From Xenorhabdus ehlersii (GTDB lineage: Bacteria > Pseudomonadota > Gammaproteobacteria > Enterobacterales > Enterobacteriaceae), in contig NZ_RAQI01000002.1 in assembly GCF_003610465.1 (NCBI RefSeq), positions 62,001-126,000 of the forward strand: a stretch of DNA of 64,000 bases, written 5' to 3'. Positions 1-10,051 of the stretch are shown here, in pieces. Each line of letters begins with the position of its first letter. The first letter of the stretch is position 1. The notes under the pieces were generated by a model. That model did no database searches. It had not been told where the DNA came from and saw only the letters and a list, made by a program, of their open reading frames with translations. The translations under genes were made by a program, and so were the position numbers.

Positions 1-865
1 AGGCTTTTTGATCGTAATCCTCCAGAACAGAGCGAACACGCTCAGGCAATTCAGCACCGTAACCGAACAGTTTAAAATGTTCAACCAGCAAACAGACCAG
101 CAAACCACAAATCAACACAGGAATGGTGATTGGCGACATACGAATAAAGAATGTGACAAAATCCCAATCAACATGTTTGGCAATAATCAGGTTTTGGGGT
201 TCACCAACCATAGTCATCACGCCGCCCAGTGCAGTACCAACTCCCGCATGCATCATCAAACTGCGCAGAAATGCCCGGAACTGTTCCAGCGTCTGTTTTT
301 GATCCTCACTGTCAATGTACTTATCATCACTCAATTCAAAACTGCTATTGTGGGAAAGGAATCGGTGATAGATGGCGTAAAACCCGATTGAAACACTGAT
401 GACAACGGCAATGACAGTCAGGGCATCAAGGAAAGCGGACAAGAAAGCACTCGCCAGACAGAATGCTAATGCCAGCATTTTCTTGGAGCGGATACTGAGT
501 AGCAGCTTTGTGAAAACAAACAGCAATAATTGTTTCATGAAGTAAATGCCCGCAACCATGAAAATCAGCAATAAAATGACTTCCAGATTGTTGGCAATTT
601 CATGACTTATTTGTTTTGGCGAAGTCATTCCAATGATGACTGCTTCAATAGCGAGTAATCCTCCAGGTTGCAGAGGATAACATTTTAATGCCATTGCTAG
701 TGTGAAGATAAATTCAACAACGAGCATCCAGCCAGCAACAAAGGGGCTGATAAAGAAATAGACCAGTGGATTGATAATCAGAAAAACAATGATAGCTAGT
801 TTGTACCAATCCGGCGAATTGCCGAGAAAGTTCTTCACCACTGCACGTTGGATACTGATTTCCAT
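1..865 (-). CDS. nhaB: Na+/H+ antiporter NhaB, N-terminal part (gene runs off the window)
   Basis: Sodium/proton antiporter of the inner membrane, used for sodium and pH homeostasis. The reverse strand is open from an ATG at 865 to the window edge, giving about 288 residues of a protein usually about 513 long. It starts [20 protein letters not shown], which is the NhaB N-terminus, and continues through several hydrophobic segments and the conserved stretch [20 protein letters not shown]. No internal stop was seen. It is divergent from fadR, as in E. coli. The C-terminal part lies outside the window, so intactness cannot be judged. Confidence 0.95.
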   Translation of the reverse strand, partial: MEISIQRAVVKNFLGNSPDWYKLAIIVFLIINPLVYFFISPFVAGWMLVVEFIFTLAMALKCYPLQPGGLLAIEAVIIGMTSPKQISHEIANNLEVILLLIFMVAGIYFMKQLLLFVFTKLLLSIRSKKMLALAFCLASAFLSAFLDALTVIAVVISVSIGFYAIYHRFLSHNSSFELSDDKYIDSEDQKQTLEQFRAFLRSLMMHAGVGTALGGVMTMVGEPQNLIIAKHVDWDFVTFFIRMSPITIPVLICGLLVCLLVEHFKLFGYGAELPERVRSVLEDYDQKA

Positions 866-1140
866 TATTATTGATATTCCTCTTTGTGGATGTAGAAAAA
901 ATCTAAGTAGCTATAAATCAAAACGACCACTATAGAAACATATCGGAGCGGTATAGTATGCTCAATGCGATAGCAATTTAAGGGCATTAGCGCATAATTA
1001 ATCTACCAATGATCGCATTTTTTATGAGTCCTTTCACTCTTTCATGGTTTATTTACCCGGTAACTATGTCGAGCAAGCACATTCTGGTATCATCAATCGC
1101 TATTATTAGCCAAGAAAACTGCTTTGGAATAATTAAAATT

Positions 1141-1863
1141 ATGGTAATTAAGGCTCAAAGTCCTGCGAGTTTCGCGGAAGAGTATATCATTGAAAGTATT
1201 TGGAATAATCGCTTTCCACCCGGCTCCATACTGCCAGCAGAACGTGAATTATCTGAATTGATCGGTGTCACCCGTACGACCTTGCGTGAAGTGTTGCAGC
1301 GCCTTGCCCGTGATGGTTGGTTGACTATTCAGCATGGTAAACCAACCAAGGTTAATAATTTCTGGGAAACATCCGGTCTTAATATTCTGGAAACTTTGGC
1401 GCGTCTTGATCATGATCGCGTTCCCCAGTTGATTGATAACTTATTAGCTGTGCGAACCAATATTGCAGCCATCTTTATCCGCACGGCATTTAGGAACAAT
1501 CCTGAAAAATCATTGGAAATTTTGGCAGGAAAAGAAAGCGTGGAAGATACCGCTGAAGCTTTCAGTTCTGTGGACTACGATATTTTCCGTGGTCTGGCTT
1601 TTGCGTCAGGAAACCCAATTTATGGTTTGATTATTAATGGGCTGAAAGGGTTGTATACCCGTGTTGGTCGTTATTATTTCTCCAGTCCTGAAGCACGTAA
1701 TTTAGCGTTGAATTTCTACCAGCAGTTAAGCTCATTATGTCGGGAAAAAGCCTATGACAAAATTATGGGTTGTGTGCGTAATTATGGTAAAGAGAGTGGC
1801 ATTATCTGGCATAGTATGCAGAGTATTATGATCAATGAATTGACGGAAAGATCAACGAATTAA
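1141..1863 (+). CDS. fadR: Fatty-acid metabolism regulator FadR (GntR family)
   Basis: Acyl-CoA-responsive transcription factor that represses fatty-acid degradation (fad) genes and activates unsaturated fatty-acid synthesis. The 240-residue product has an N-terminal winged helix (about residues 10-70, including [20 protein letters not shown]) and a C-terminal all-helical acyl-CoA-binding domain. The frame is open upstream to 1009, but the ATG at 1141 reproduces the usual start MVIKAQSP and the normal length (239 in E. coli), so the longer version is not supported. It is divergent from nhaB across about 275 bases. The gene ycgB, which follows fadR in E. coli, is absent. Confidence 0.97.
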   Translation: MVIKAQSPASFAEEYIIESIWNNRFPPGSILPAERELSELIGVTRTTLREVLQRLARDGWLTIQHGKPTKVNNFWETSGLNILETLARLDHDRVPQLIDNLLAVRTNIAAIFIRTAFRNNPEKSLEILAGKESVEDTAEAFSSVDYDIFRGLAFASGNPIYGLIINGLKGLYTRVGRYYFSSPEARNLALNFYQQLSSLCREKAYDKIMGCVRNYGKESGIIWHSMQSIMINELTERSTN

Positions 1864-2441
1864 CAGAAACATGTCTTAAGTTGGTTAAACTCTTCGTTTT
1901 TTGTTTGCCTCGCTATTGGTTACATTTATTTACCCCAGTTATGTAGTGATATCATGGTTAGGTCATATAATATGCAATTATATGATGCATAATTATCTAT
2001 GTTTCTGGGGCATTTCTCTAATCATCACTTAACACATGTGTGCTATTTAGCAACACTCCCAACTGTGTAATGCGATTTTTTAAATTATTATTCTACTTAA
2101 TTAACGGTGATGTTTAGTTAAATTCCAAAAATTTTCATTTGTCTAGAATTTTGTAAATTTTGTTCTTGTGAGTGAAATGTTTATTTTTTGCCGTTTAAAT
2201 CACTTTAATAAGTAGAAATTAAAGTGATAAACAGTATTTTTATCTTCTTTAATATTTTGATTTAAATGAATTTATATTGAAATGCTACGCTTATTGAAGA
2301 AATGTATTTTTTATATTTTGTAATGTAAATGTGACTTAAATCCTAAATGTTAGTTAATTGTGTCATAGTCTATTATTCTGTATTGGCTTTTTATGTTTAG
2401 CATATTATGCTTGCAAATATCACTTGCCAGTAGGGGGTAAA
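1864..2441. other. AT-rich spacer between fadR and dadA
   Basis: 578 bases without a credible gene. The only ordered element seen is a perfect 9-base inverted repeat, TCATATAAT-ATGCA-ATTATATGA, at 1963-1985. The promoter and control region of dadAX must lie here, but I could not assign promoter boxes or Lrp/CRP sites with confidence. Confidence 0.6.
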
Positions 2442-3743
2442 ATGAAGGTCCTTATTTTAGGCAGCGGTGTTATTGGCGTAACCAGCGCATGGTATCTTGC
2501 ACAAGCAGGTCATGAAGTTACCGTAATTGATCGCCAGAATAGTGCTGCGGAAGAAACTAGTGCCGCTAATGCAGGTCAAATTTCACCAGGGTATGCGACC
2601 CCTTGGGGGGCTCCAGGGATCCCACTAAAAGCAATAAAGTGGGTGTTTCAACGTCATGCACCTTTGGCTATTCGCCCTGATGGCTCCCTGTTTCAGTTAC
2701 GCTGGATGTGGCAAATGCTGCGTAATTGTGATGCAAGCCATTACGCGATGAATAAAAGCAGAATGGTACGTTTGGCAGAATATAGTCGGGATTGTATTAA
2801 ACAGTTAAGAGCCGATACGGGGATCCAATATGAAGGGCGTCAGGGGGGAACCCTGCAATTGTTCAGGAACACTAAGCAATTTGATAATGCTGCCAATGAT
2901 ATCAAAGTGTTAGAACAAGAAGGGGTATCTTATCAGTTATTAACTGCCGAGCAATTGGCTACAGTGGAGCCAGCGCTTGCCAATGCTTCCCATAAACTGA
3001 CAGGCGGGTTGCAATTACCGAATGATGAAACGGGTGATTGTCAACTTTTTACCAAAGACTTGGCCAAAATGGCAGAAGATATTGGTGTGCAGTTTGTATT
3101 CAATAAGCAGGTTAAACGGATTTTAGTGGATGGAAATAAAGTCACGGGTATTCAATGTGATGATGGCATCATGACAGCGGATCACTATGTGGTAGCGATG
3201 GGATCTTATTCTACTGGAATCTTAAAAGAGCTGGTTAAAATTCCGGTTTATCCGCTGAAAGGTTATTCATTGACGATGCCGATTATGGACGAATCAAAAG
3301 CGCCTGTCTCAACTGTGCTGGATGAAACCTACAAGATTGCCATTACGCGTTTTGATAATCGTATTCGCGTTGGTGGTATGGCGGAAGTGGTCGGATTTAA
3401 TTTGAATGTTCCCCAGAATCGTTGTGAAACGTTAAAAATGGTTGTACAGGATCTATACCACAATGGTGGCAATATTGCGGAGGCCTCATTCTGGACAGGT
3501 TTGCGTCCTATGACCCCGGATGGTACTCCTGTTGTTGGGCCAACCAAATATGCGAATCTTTATTTAAATACTGGACATGGAACACTAGGTTGGACGATGG
3601 CCTGTGGTTCAGGGAAGTTACTGGCTGATTTAATTTCTGGCAAAGAGCCTGATATCGCGGCAGATGATCTCTCTGTATTCAGATATATCGATGGTTTTAA
3701 TATAAAAGTGTTTCCAATGAAGCCTCATTTACATACGGCATAA
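2442..3743 (+). CDS. dadA: D-amino acid dehydrogenase, small subunit DadA
   Basis: FAD enzyme of the inner membrane face that oxidatively deaminates D-alanine (and other D-amino acids) to the 2-oxo acid, feeding electrons to the respiratory chain. The 433-residue product begins with a Rossmann FAD motif, [20 protein letters not shown], and ends with the DAO-family signature around [20 protein letters not shown]. The frame opens at 2358, but the ATG at 2442, preceded by the ribosome site AGGGGGT, gives the normal N-terminus and length (432 in E. coli). It is followed after 28 bases by dadX, which supplies D-alanine from L-alanine, so the two form a catabolic operon. Confidence 0.97.
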   Translation: MKVLILGSGVIGVTSAWYLAQAGHEVTVIDRQNSAAEETSAANAGQISPGYATPWGAPGIPLKAIKWVFQRHAPLAIRPDGSLFQLRWMWQMLRNCDASHYAMNKSRMVRLAEYSRDCIKQLRADTGIQYEGRQGGTLQLFRNTKQFDNAANDIKVLEQEGVSYQLLTAEQLATVEPALANASHKLTGGLQLPNDETGDCQLFTKDLAKMAEDIGVQFVFNKQVKRILVDGNKVTGIQCDDGIMTADHYVVAMGSYSTGILKELVKIPVYPLKGYSLTMPIMDESKAPVSTVLDETYKIAITRFDNRIRVGGMAEVVGFNLNVPQNRCETLKMVVQDLYHNGGNIAEASFWTGLRPMTPDGTPVVGPTKYANLYLNTGHGTLGWTMACGSGKLLADLISGKEPDIAADDLSVFRYIDGFNIKVFPMKPHLHTA

Positions 3744-3771
3744 ACTAATAAACAAATAAGAAGGGGTCGTC

Positions 3772-4839
3772 ATGCCACGTCCTATTTTGGCAACGATCCA
3801 TCTCGATGCATTTCGCCATAATCTGTCGGTTATTCGTCAAATGGTGGGTAACAGTAAAATTTGGTCGGTAGTAAAAGCGGATGCGTATGGGCATGGATTG
3901 GACAGAATATGGCAATCACTCATGCAGACAGATGGATTTGCACTGCTTGACATGAATGAAGCTATTTATTTAAGAGAGCAGGGATGGCAAGGGCCAATCT
4001 TGCTACTGGAGGGTTTTTTCAAACCCGCGGATTTACAGATTATCAATAAATACCGTTTGACAGCCGTAGTACATAGTCATTGGCAGCTTGATGAGATAGA
4101 AAAAACTAAATTAGATACTCCCATTGATATCTATTTGAAACTCAATAGTGGCATGAATCGATTGGGATTCACCTCAAAAGAGTATCCACAGATAGTTTCA
4201 ATGGCGAAAAAGGTTAAAAATATTAAGTCAGTGACTTTAATGACCCATTTTGCCAATTCGGATAATGAAATTGGTATTGATGAACAATTCGCGGTTGTTG
4301 AACGTTTGCAAATGAATTCACTGCCTCATTGTCTGGCGAATTCTGGTGCTGTGTTGTGGCATCCGAAAACACATAAAGATTGGATACGGCCAGGTATTAT
4401 TCTTTATGGCGCGTCTCCGAGTGGAAAGTGGCGTGATATTGCCGATATTGGGTTGAAACCAGCCATGACGCTACAAAGTGAAATCATTGCAGTACATGAA
4501 CTTCCCAAGGGGAAAAAAATTGGCTATGGCAGCCGCTATACAACCCAGAAATCCATGCGTGTCGGTACAGTTGCTTGTGGTTATGCGGATGGATATCCGC
4601 GGCATGCCCCAACGGGAACTCCTGTTATAATTGATGGTGTTCGCACCCAGTTATTGGGTGCTATATCAATGGACATGATGACGGTTGATTTGACTCCGTG
4701 TCCTCAAGCAAACATAGGCAGCATTGCTGAGTTGTGGGGAGAAAAGCTACCCGTAGATGAAGTCGCAAACTCGGCAGGAACCATTGGTTACGAGCTTTTG
4801 TGCGCTTTAGCGAAGCGTGTTCCTGCCACTGTGATTTAA
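3772..4839 (+). CDS. dadX: Catabolic alanine racemase DadX (PLP enzyme)
   Basis: Interconverts L- and D-alanine so that DadA can degrade the D-form; it can also supply D-alanine for peptidoglycan. The 355-residue product has the PLP-lysine motif SVVKADAYGHG (Lys35) near the N-terminus and the second catalytic tyrosine in IGYGSRYT near residue 250. A ribosome site (AAGGGG) precedes the ATG. It sits directly behind dadA, which marks it as the catabolic paralogue rather than the biosynthetic Alr. A hairpin with a short T-run follows at 4862-4905. Confidence 0.96.
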   Translation: MPRPILATIHLDAFRHNLSVIRQMVGNSKIWSVVKADAYGHGLDRIWQSLMQTDGFALLDMNEAIYLREQGWQGPILLLEGFFKPADLQIINKYRLTAVVHSHWQLDEIEKTKLDTPIDIYLKLNSGMNRLGFTSKEYPQIVSMAKKVKNIKSVTLMTHFANSDNEIGIDEQFAVVERLQMNSLPHCLANSGAVLWHPKTHKDWIRPGIILYGASPSGKWRDIADIGLKPAMTLQSEIIAVHELPKGKKIGYGSRYTTQKSMRVGTVACGYADGYPRHAPTGTPVIIDGVRTQLLGAISMDMMTVDLTPCPQANIGSIAELWGEKLPVDEVANSAGTIGYELLCALAKRVPATVI

Positions 4840-4861
4840 TTCTTGTCTATCTTTAAGAATT

Positions 4862-4905
4862 CAGGCATTTCTATCCTTGGTTTTGGAGTAAAAATGCCTG
4901 TTTTA
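4862..4905 (+). terminator. Candidate terminator after dadX
   Basis: Inverted repeat CAGGCATTT (4862-4870) / AAATGCCTG (4892-4900) with a long 21-base loop, followed by TTTTA. It lies between the convergent dadX and yeaD genes and could serve both strands. Confidence 0.6.
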
Positions 4906-4917
4906 TGTTCCACTTGG

Positions 4918-5799
4918 CTAATTGTTATCTGAGAACTTACGACAACGGATAACAATAGAAAGCCTGTCAGGGTGACCATTCTTAGGCTGTAATGGGTTAT
5001 TGATACGTGCAGTTTCGATACAAGCCATATTTTTATAACCCTCTTTGCTCATGTCTTTCATACTACTGGAAAGTGCAGCGCCAGGGTTCCAACATACTAC
5101 TTCGCTATGGTGATAGTGGTGTATTTCAATTGTTCGTTTCCATAGCGGATCTCTGAGCAGGTTAAAATCGTCTGGTTCTGTATAAATGCGGTCGGTTCTC
5201 CCGTGGAAGACTAAATCTTCATCAATAGATTGCTCGTTATCGGTGAGGGTATCAATAAAATGTGAACCAAGCCCACTAATCCGAATTTGATTGATGTCAC
5301 TCACATTGAAGTAAGAGTGAAGGGCGCACGTGGCTTGATATTCACCGTGGGGTTCTAATTCTATTTCGCAAGTTTCCCCCAATTTAAAGCGGGCAATCAG
5401 CGTGAATTCATGTGGCCATAACTTACGGGTATATGCGTTATCCTGTAATGTAAACGTCAAAATAACGCCATTTTCATTCTCATCATGTGCTTTGAGTTCC
5501 CAGGGGAGTATCCGTGCAAATCCATGACTGGGAACTGCAAACGAACCAAACCAAGGCCAACAGATGGGAATACCACCACGAATAGCAGTGCCTGCGCTGA
5601 AAAGAGTGTTATCACTTACCCATAATACGGGTTTTTCGTTATTGGGCTGCCAGGTAATCAGGTGTGCACCTTGAATACTGATCACGCCGCGAGCTTTAGG
5701 ATGGGAAACAACAATTAACGGAAAACCATCAATGTTTCGCTGGCTGATATAAGGGGAAAGCTGTTCTACAATCGGTAATGAGAAAATTTTATCAAGCAT
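4918..5799 (-). CDS. yeaD: YeaD, D-hexose-6-phosphate epimerase-like protein
   Basis: Member of the aldose-1-epimerase-like superfamily, YeaD/glucose-6-phosphate 1-epimerase branch, which interconverts alpha and beta anomers of hexose phosphates. The 293-residue product has the normal size and recognisable blocks such as IRGGIPICWPWFG, PSHGFAR and LHSYFNVSD, the last carrying the likely catalytic histidine. It lies downstream of gapA on the same strand with a terminator between them, the same neighbour relation as in E. coli. The exact physiological substrate is not settled by sequence. Confidence 0.92.
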   Translation of the reverse strand: MLDKIFSLPIVEQLSPYISQRNIDGFPLIVVSHPKARGVISIQGAHLITWQPNNEKPVLWVSDNTLFSAGTAIRGGIPICWPWFGSFAVPSHGFARILPWELKAHDENENGVILTFTLQDNAYTRKLWPHEFTLIARFKLGETCEIELEPHGEYQATCALHSYFNVSDINQIRISGLGSHFIDTLTDNEQSIDEDLVFHGRTDRIYTEPDDFNLLRDPLWKRTIEIHHYHHSEVVCWNPGAALSSSMKDMSKEGYKNMACIETARINNPLQPKNGHPDRLSIVIRCRKFSDNN

Positions 5800-5879
5800 C
5801 TGTCATGACCTTATGTAAACTTAAATTGGCAGTTGAACCAAGGGACAAGAATATCTCAATATTTTAGTTATATAAATAT

Positions 5880-5907
5880 AAAAGCCACCTGTAAACAGAT
5901 GGCTTTT
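5880..5907 (-). terminator. Rho-independent terminator of gapA
   Basis: Inverted repeat AAAAGCCA...TGGCTTTT with an inner ACAG/CTGT pairing, immediately downstream of gapA on the reverse strand and followed by a T-rich run in that direction. Confidence 0.85.
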
Positions 5908-5927
5908 GAAAGTGGATAAAAGCTCAA

Positions 5928-7265
<1,338 letters not shown>

Positions 7266-7679
7266 ATGACTAAAAGTCAAAATATTTCCCTTTCTATAGA
7301 AAAGCTTAGTGAAATGCAGCGCTATGTTACACAAGAAGCAGGTACTGAGCCGTCATTTTCAGGAAAACTACTGCACAACAAAAAAAATGGCATTTATTAT
7401 TGCTTGTGTTGCCGCCAGCCATTATTTGTTTCTGATACGAAATTTGATTCGGGATGTGGATGGCCGAGCTTCTACCAACCGATTCGTGATGGTTCCATCA
7501 CATATCTTGATGATTATTCTCATAACATGCATCGGATAGAGGTGCGTTGTAGCCAATGTCAGGCACATTTGGGGCATGTCTTTCCCGATGGTCCCAAACC
7601 GACAGGAGAACGTTTTTGTATTAATTCAGCAGCGCTGCGTTTTGTTGATAAAGAAACAGGCGAAGAAACGGTAGGTTAA
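7266..7679 (+). CDS. msrB: Peptide methionine-(R)-S-oxide reductase MsrB
   Basis: Repairs oxidised proteins by reducing methionine R-sulfoxide. The 137-residue product, the same length as in E. coli, has two zinc-binding CxxC pairs (CLCC near residue 47 and CSQC near 97), the conserved SGCGWPSF block and the catalytic cysteine in [15 protein letters not shown] at 7257 is in frame, but the ATG at 7266 has a good ribosome site (AAGGTGG) at the right distance. The catalytic residue is cysteine, not selenocysteine. Confidence 0.97.
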   Translation: MTKSQNISLSIEKLSEMQRYVTQEAGTEPSFSGKLLHNKKNGIYYCLCCRQPLFVSDTKFDSGCGWPSFYQPIRDGSITYLDDYSHNMHRIEVRCSQCQAHLGHVFPDGPKPTGERFCINSAALRFVDKETGEETVG

Positions 7680-7721
7680 TGTTATTTTGAATACTCTGAA
7701 TTTAAATGAAATGTTGGCTTT

Positions 7722-7755
7722 ATGAGCTGATGAGAAACGATTCAGCTCATTTTTT
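7722..7755 (+). terminator. Rho-independent terminator of msrB
   Basis: Perfect 9-base stem ATGAGCTGA / TCAGCTCAT followed by a run of T. Confidence 0.85.
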
Positions 7756-7873
7756 GACAAAGTATTCTTAACTGTTCTTAAGGTCAATATATTAATAATA
7801 ACCATGTCGGCTTACAGCCGTACAAGTAAAATATGTAGTGAAATAGAAGCGCATAGCCATTAAGGAAATTTCG

Positions 7874-8155
7874 ATGAAGTTGGATGATTTACTCTCCGCC
7901 ATGACTCCTGAAATTTATCAGCGATTAGTTCAGGCTGTTGAACTGGGAAAATGGCAGGATGGTGTACCACTTACGCCAGAACAGAAAGAATACAGTTTAC
8001 AGGCGGTGATGCTCTGGCAAGCAAAATATAATCATGATCCTGAACATATGACGATTGGCACAGATGGCCAAATTACCATAAAAAGTAAACAGGAGTTAAA
8101 GGCTATATTTCAGTCCGACATGGTCGCAAAATTAAAACCTCAGTCAGAAGATTGA
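7874..8155 (+). CDS. yeaC: YeaC, DUF1315 family protein of unknown function
   Basis: Small conserved enterobacterial protein of unknown function. The 93-residue product has the family's shape (about 90 in E. coli), with an acidic N-terminus MKLDDLLSAMTPEIYQRL and a glutamine-rich middle; no signal peptide or membrane segment. A ribosome site (AAGGAA) precedes the ATG. It follows msrB in the same order as in E. coli but is separated by a terminator, so it probably has its own promoter. Confidence 0.9.
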   Translation: MKLDDLLSAMTPEIYQRLVQAVELGKWQDGVPLTPEQKEYSLQAVMLWQAKYNHDPEHMTIGTDGQITIKSKQELKAIFQSDMVAKLKPQSED

Positions 8156-8171
8156 AATGGCATGAATTGAG

Positions 8172-8212
8172 AACCTCGTCCTATTTTTTGTTTAAGAACG
8201 AGGTTATTTTTA
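8172..8212 (+). terminator. Terminator after yeaC
   Basis: Stem AACCTCGT / ACGAGGTT, 18-base loop, followed by ATTTTT on the forward strand. It lies between convergent yeaC and pncA. Confidence 0.7.
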
Positions 8213-8262
8213 GTTACATCAATTAGATGTATAAATTAATTTTATTAATGATTGGGGTTGGG

Positions 8263-8901
8263 TCATAAAATGGGTATCATTTCACTTTGTGGAACTAACT
8301 TAGCCCCTTTTCTGGTCATTTCCTCAACTGCTTGTTGGCTATCGTCTTCTTGGATATTAACACCACGGCAGCCATCAAGAATGACATAGGTTTCATAACC
8401 TAGTGCCAGGGCATCAAGTACGGTAAATTTTACGCAGTAATCAGTGGCGATACCCATGACAAAGAGGCGTTGTATATTCTGCTCTGTTAACCATGCATCC
8501 AGACGGGTTTTACTTTTATGGTCATTATCAAAGAATGCACTATAGCTATCTATTTGGGGATTTTCACCTTTTCGGAAAATTTCTTGAATAGCAGATTGGT
8601 TTAACAAAGGATGAAATTCTGCACCAAACTCTCCTTGTATACAGTGGCTCGGCCACCATACTTGAGGAATGCCATTGAGTTTTCCTAATTCACCTACTTT
8701 CTGTCCTGAGTTTTCTGCAAAGCTCATATGGTTGGCTGGATGCCAATCCTGAGTGGCGATAACCGTAATATTATTTTCCTGACATCGTGCAATAACGTTA
8801 TTGGCTACCTCAATTACTGCATCACTGTCTTTGACAGCCAGGGCTCCCCCAGTACAAAAGTCATTTTGTAGATCGATAAGTAATAATGCTGTTTTCATCA
8901 T
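8263..8901 (-). CDS. pncA: Nicotinamidase/pyrazinamidase PncA
   Basis: Hydrolyses nicotinamide to nicotinate and ammonia in the NAD salvage cycle. The 212-residue isochorismatase-like hydrolase has the catalytic aspartate in LLIDLQNDFC near the N-terminus, the lysine in FRKGENP, metal-binding QDWHPANH, and the nucleophilic cysteine in GIATDYCVKFT. Two adjacent ATG codons (8901 and 8898) could start it. It is 21 bases downstream of ansA on the same strand, so the two are probably co-transcribed, as in E. coli. Confidence 0.96.
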   Translation of the reverse strand: MMKTALLLIDLQNDFCTGGALAVKDSDAVIEVANNVIARCQENNITVIATQDWHPANHMSFAENSGQKVGELGKLNGIPQVWWPSHCIQGEFGAEFHPLLNQSAIQEIFRKGENPQIDSYSAFFDNDHKSKTRLDAWLTEQNIQRLFVMGIATDYCVKFTVLDALALGYETYVILDGCRGVNIQEDDSQQAVEEMTRKGAKLVPQSEMIPIL

Positions 8902-8922
8902 ATTTCTCGACTCACCTATTTA

Positions 8923-9942
8923 TTATTCATCGGAATAACTCAATTCTCCCCGCAGATTTTGTTGCATCAGATAGCGGATCTCTTCAGGTGTATAAGATTG
9001 GCTTAATAAATAATGCAATTTCGTTAAAGTTGCTTCGAAAGTCATGTCATAACCGCTGATAACACCTGATGCAGCCAGAGAATGACCCGTCGCATAGCCT
9101 TCCATGTTGACTCGGCCAGAAATACATTGTGTCAAATTGACCACAATAATACCTCGCTCAGTTGCTTTCTTTAACGTTTGCAACAAATCAGCACGTTGCG
9201 GAGCATTGCCAACACCGTATGAGCGCAAAATTAATGCTTTGACTGGTTGCATCAGAATATTTTCTACCACCTGACCGGATAATCCCGGGTAGATGGTTAC
9301 AACACCAATCGGTTGTGATGTGATTGAGTTCACACCAAACTCGCCGTGACTAACAGGTATGGGGTTTGTTTTGAAGGTACGAATATTTATCCCGGCTTCC
9401 ATCAGTGGTGGGCAGTTTGGGGATGAAAAAGCATCAAAACCATCTGCATGGGCTTTAATTGTTCTATTGCCACGAAATAACTTATTGTTAAAAAATAAGC
9501 TGACTTCGTTAATAGGATAATTTGCTGCGAGATACAATGCATTAAGAAGATTAGTTTGTCCATCGGAACGCAATGCTTCCAGAGGAATTTGTGACCCTGT
9601 CACAATAATAGGTTTGTTAAGGTTTTCGAACATGAAGGCGAGTGCTGACGCAGTGAAAGCCATGGTATCTGTACCGTGCAGAATCACAAAACCATCATAG
9701 TCATGATAATTCTGATAGATATCATTTGCGATAATGCTCCAGTCGTCAGGACTCATATCAGAAGAATCAATCAGGGGTTGGTGCTCACGGATTGTGAATG
9801 TTGGCATTTCTGGACGGTGAAATTCTGGCATTTTGGCGAGTTGTTGTTGTAAATGGCCGGAAACGGGAATGTATCCATTGGGAGAATGTTGCATCCCAAT
9901 AGTACCGCCAGTGTAAACAACGTAGATCGATTTCTTCTGCAT
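8923..9942 (-). CDS. ansA: Cytoplasmic L-asparaginase I
   Basis: Hydrolyses L-asparagine to aspartate and ammonia. The 339-residue product has the two asparaginase signature threonines, in VVYTGGTIGM near residue 14 and in LHGTDTMAFTASAL near residue 90, and lacks a signal peptide, which separates it from the periplasmic high-affinity AnsB. Length matches the family (338 in E. coli). It leads the ansA-pncA operon and lies downstream of sppA, with a terminator at 9998-10023 in between. Confidence 0.96.
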   Translation of the reverse strand: MQKKSIYVVYTGGTIGMQHSPNGYIPVSGHLQQQLAKMPEFHRPEMPTFTIREHQPLIDSSDMSPDDWSIIANDIYQNYHDYDGFVILHGTDTMAFTASALAFMFENLNKPIIVTGSQIPLEALRSDGQTNLLNALYLAANYPINEVSLFFNNKLFRGNRTIKAHADGFDAFSSPNCPPLMEAGINIRTFKTNPIPVSHGEFGVNSITSQPIGVVTIYPGLSGQVVENILMQPVKALILRSYGVGNAPQRADLLQTLKKATERGIIVVNLTQCISGRVNMEGYATGHSLAASGVISGYDMTFEATLTKLHYLLSQSYTPEEIRYLMQQNLRGELSYSDE

Positions 9943-9997
9943 GGTAACGCCTCAATAAAAACATTTAGCTGGATTATAGGGAGTATCAAGAATAAAA

Positions 9998-10023
9998 AAA
10001 GCCTGATGGCGAAATCAGGCTTT
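9998..10023 (-). terminator. Rho-independent terminator of sppA
   Basis: Perfect 10-base stem AAAGCCTGAT / ATCAGGCTTT with a 6-base loop, followed on the reverse strand by a long T run. Confidence 0.9.
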
Positions 10024-10051
10024 AAGTTTGTTGGAAAATTAGTCAGTAATT

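Noticed and set aside
8..391. Forward reading frame of 127 codons opposite nhaB
   Set aside because: It is antisense to a clear NhaB coding sequence, lacks a ribosome site, and the product has a shadow-frame composition.
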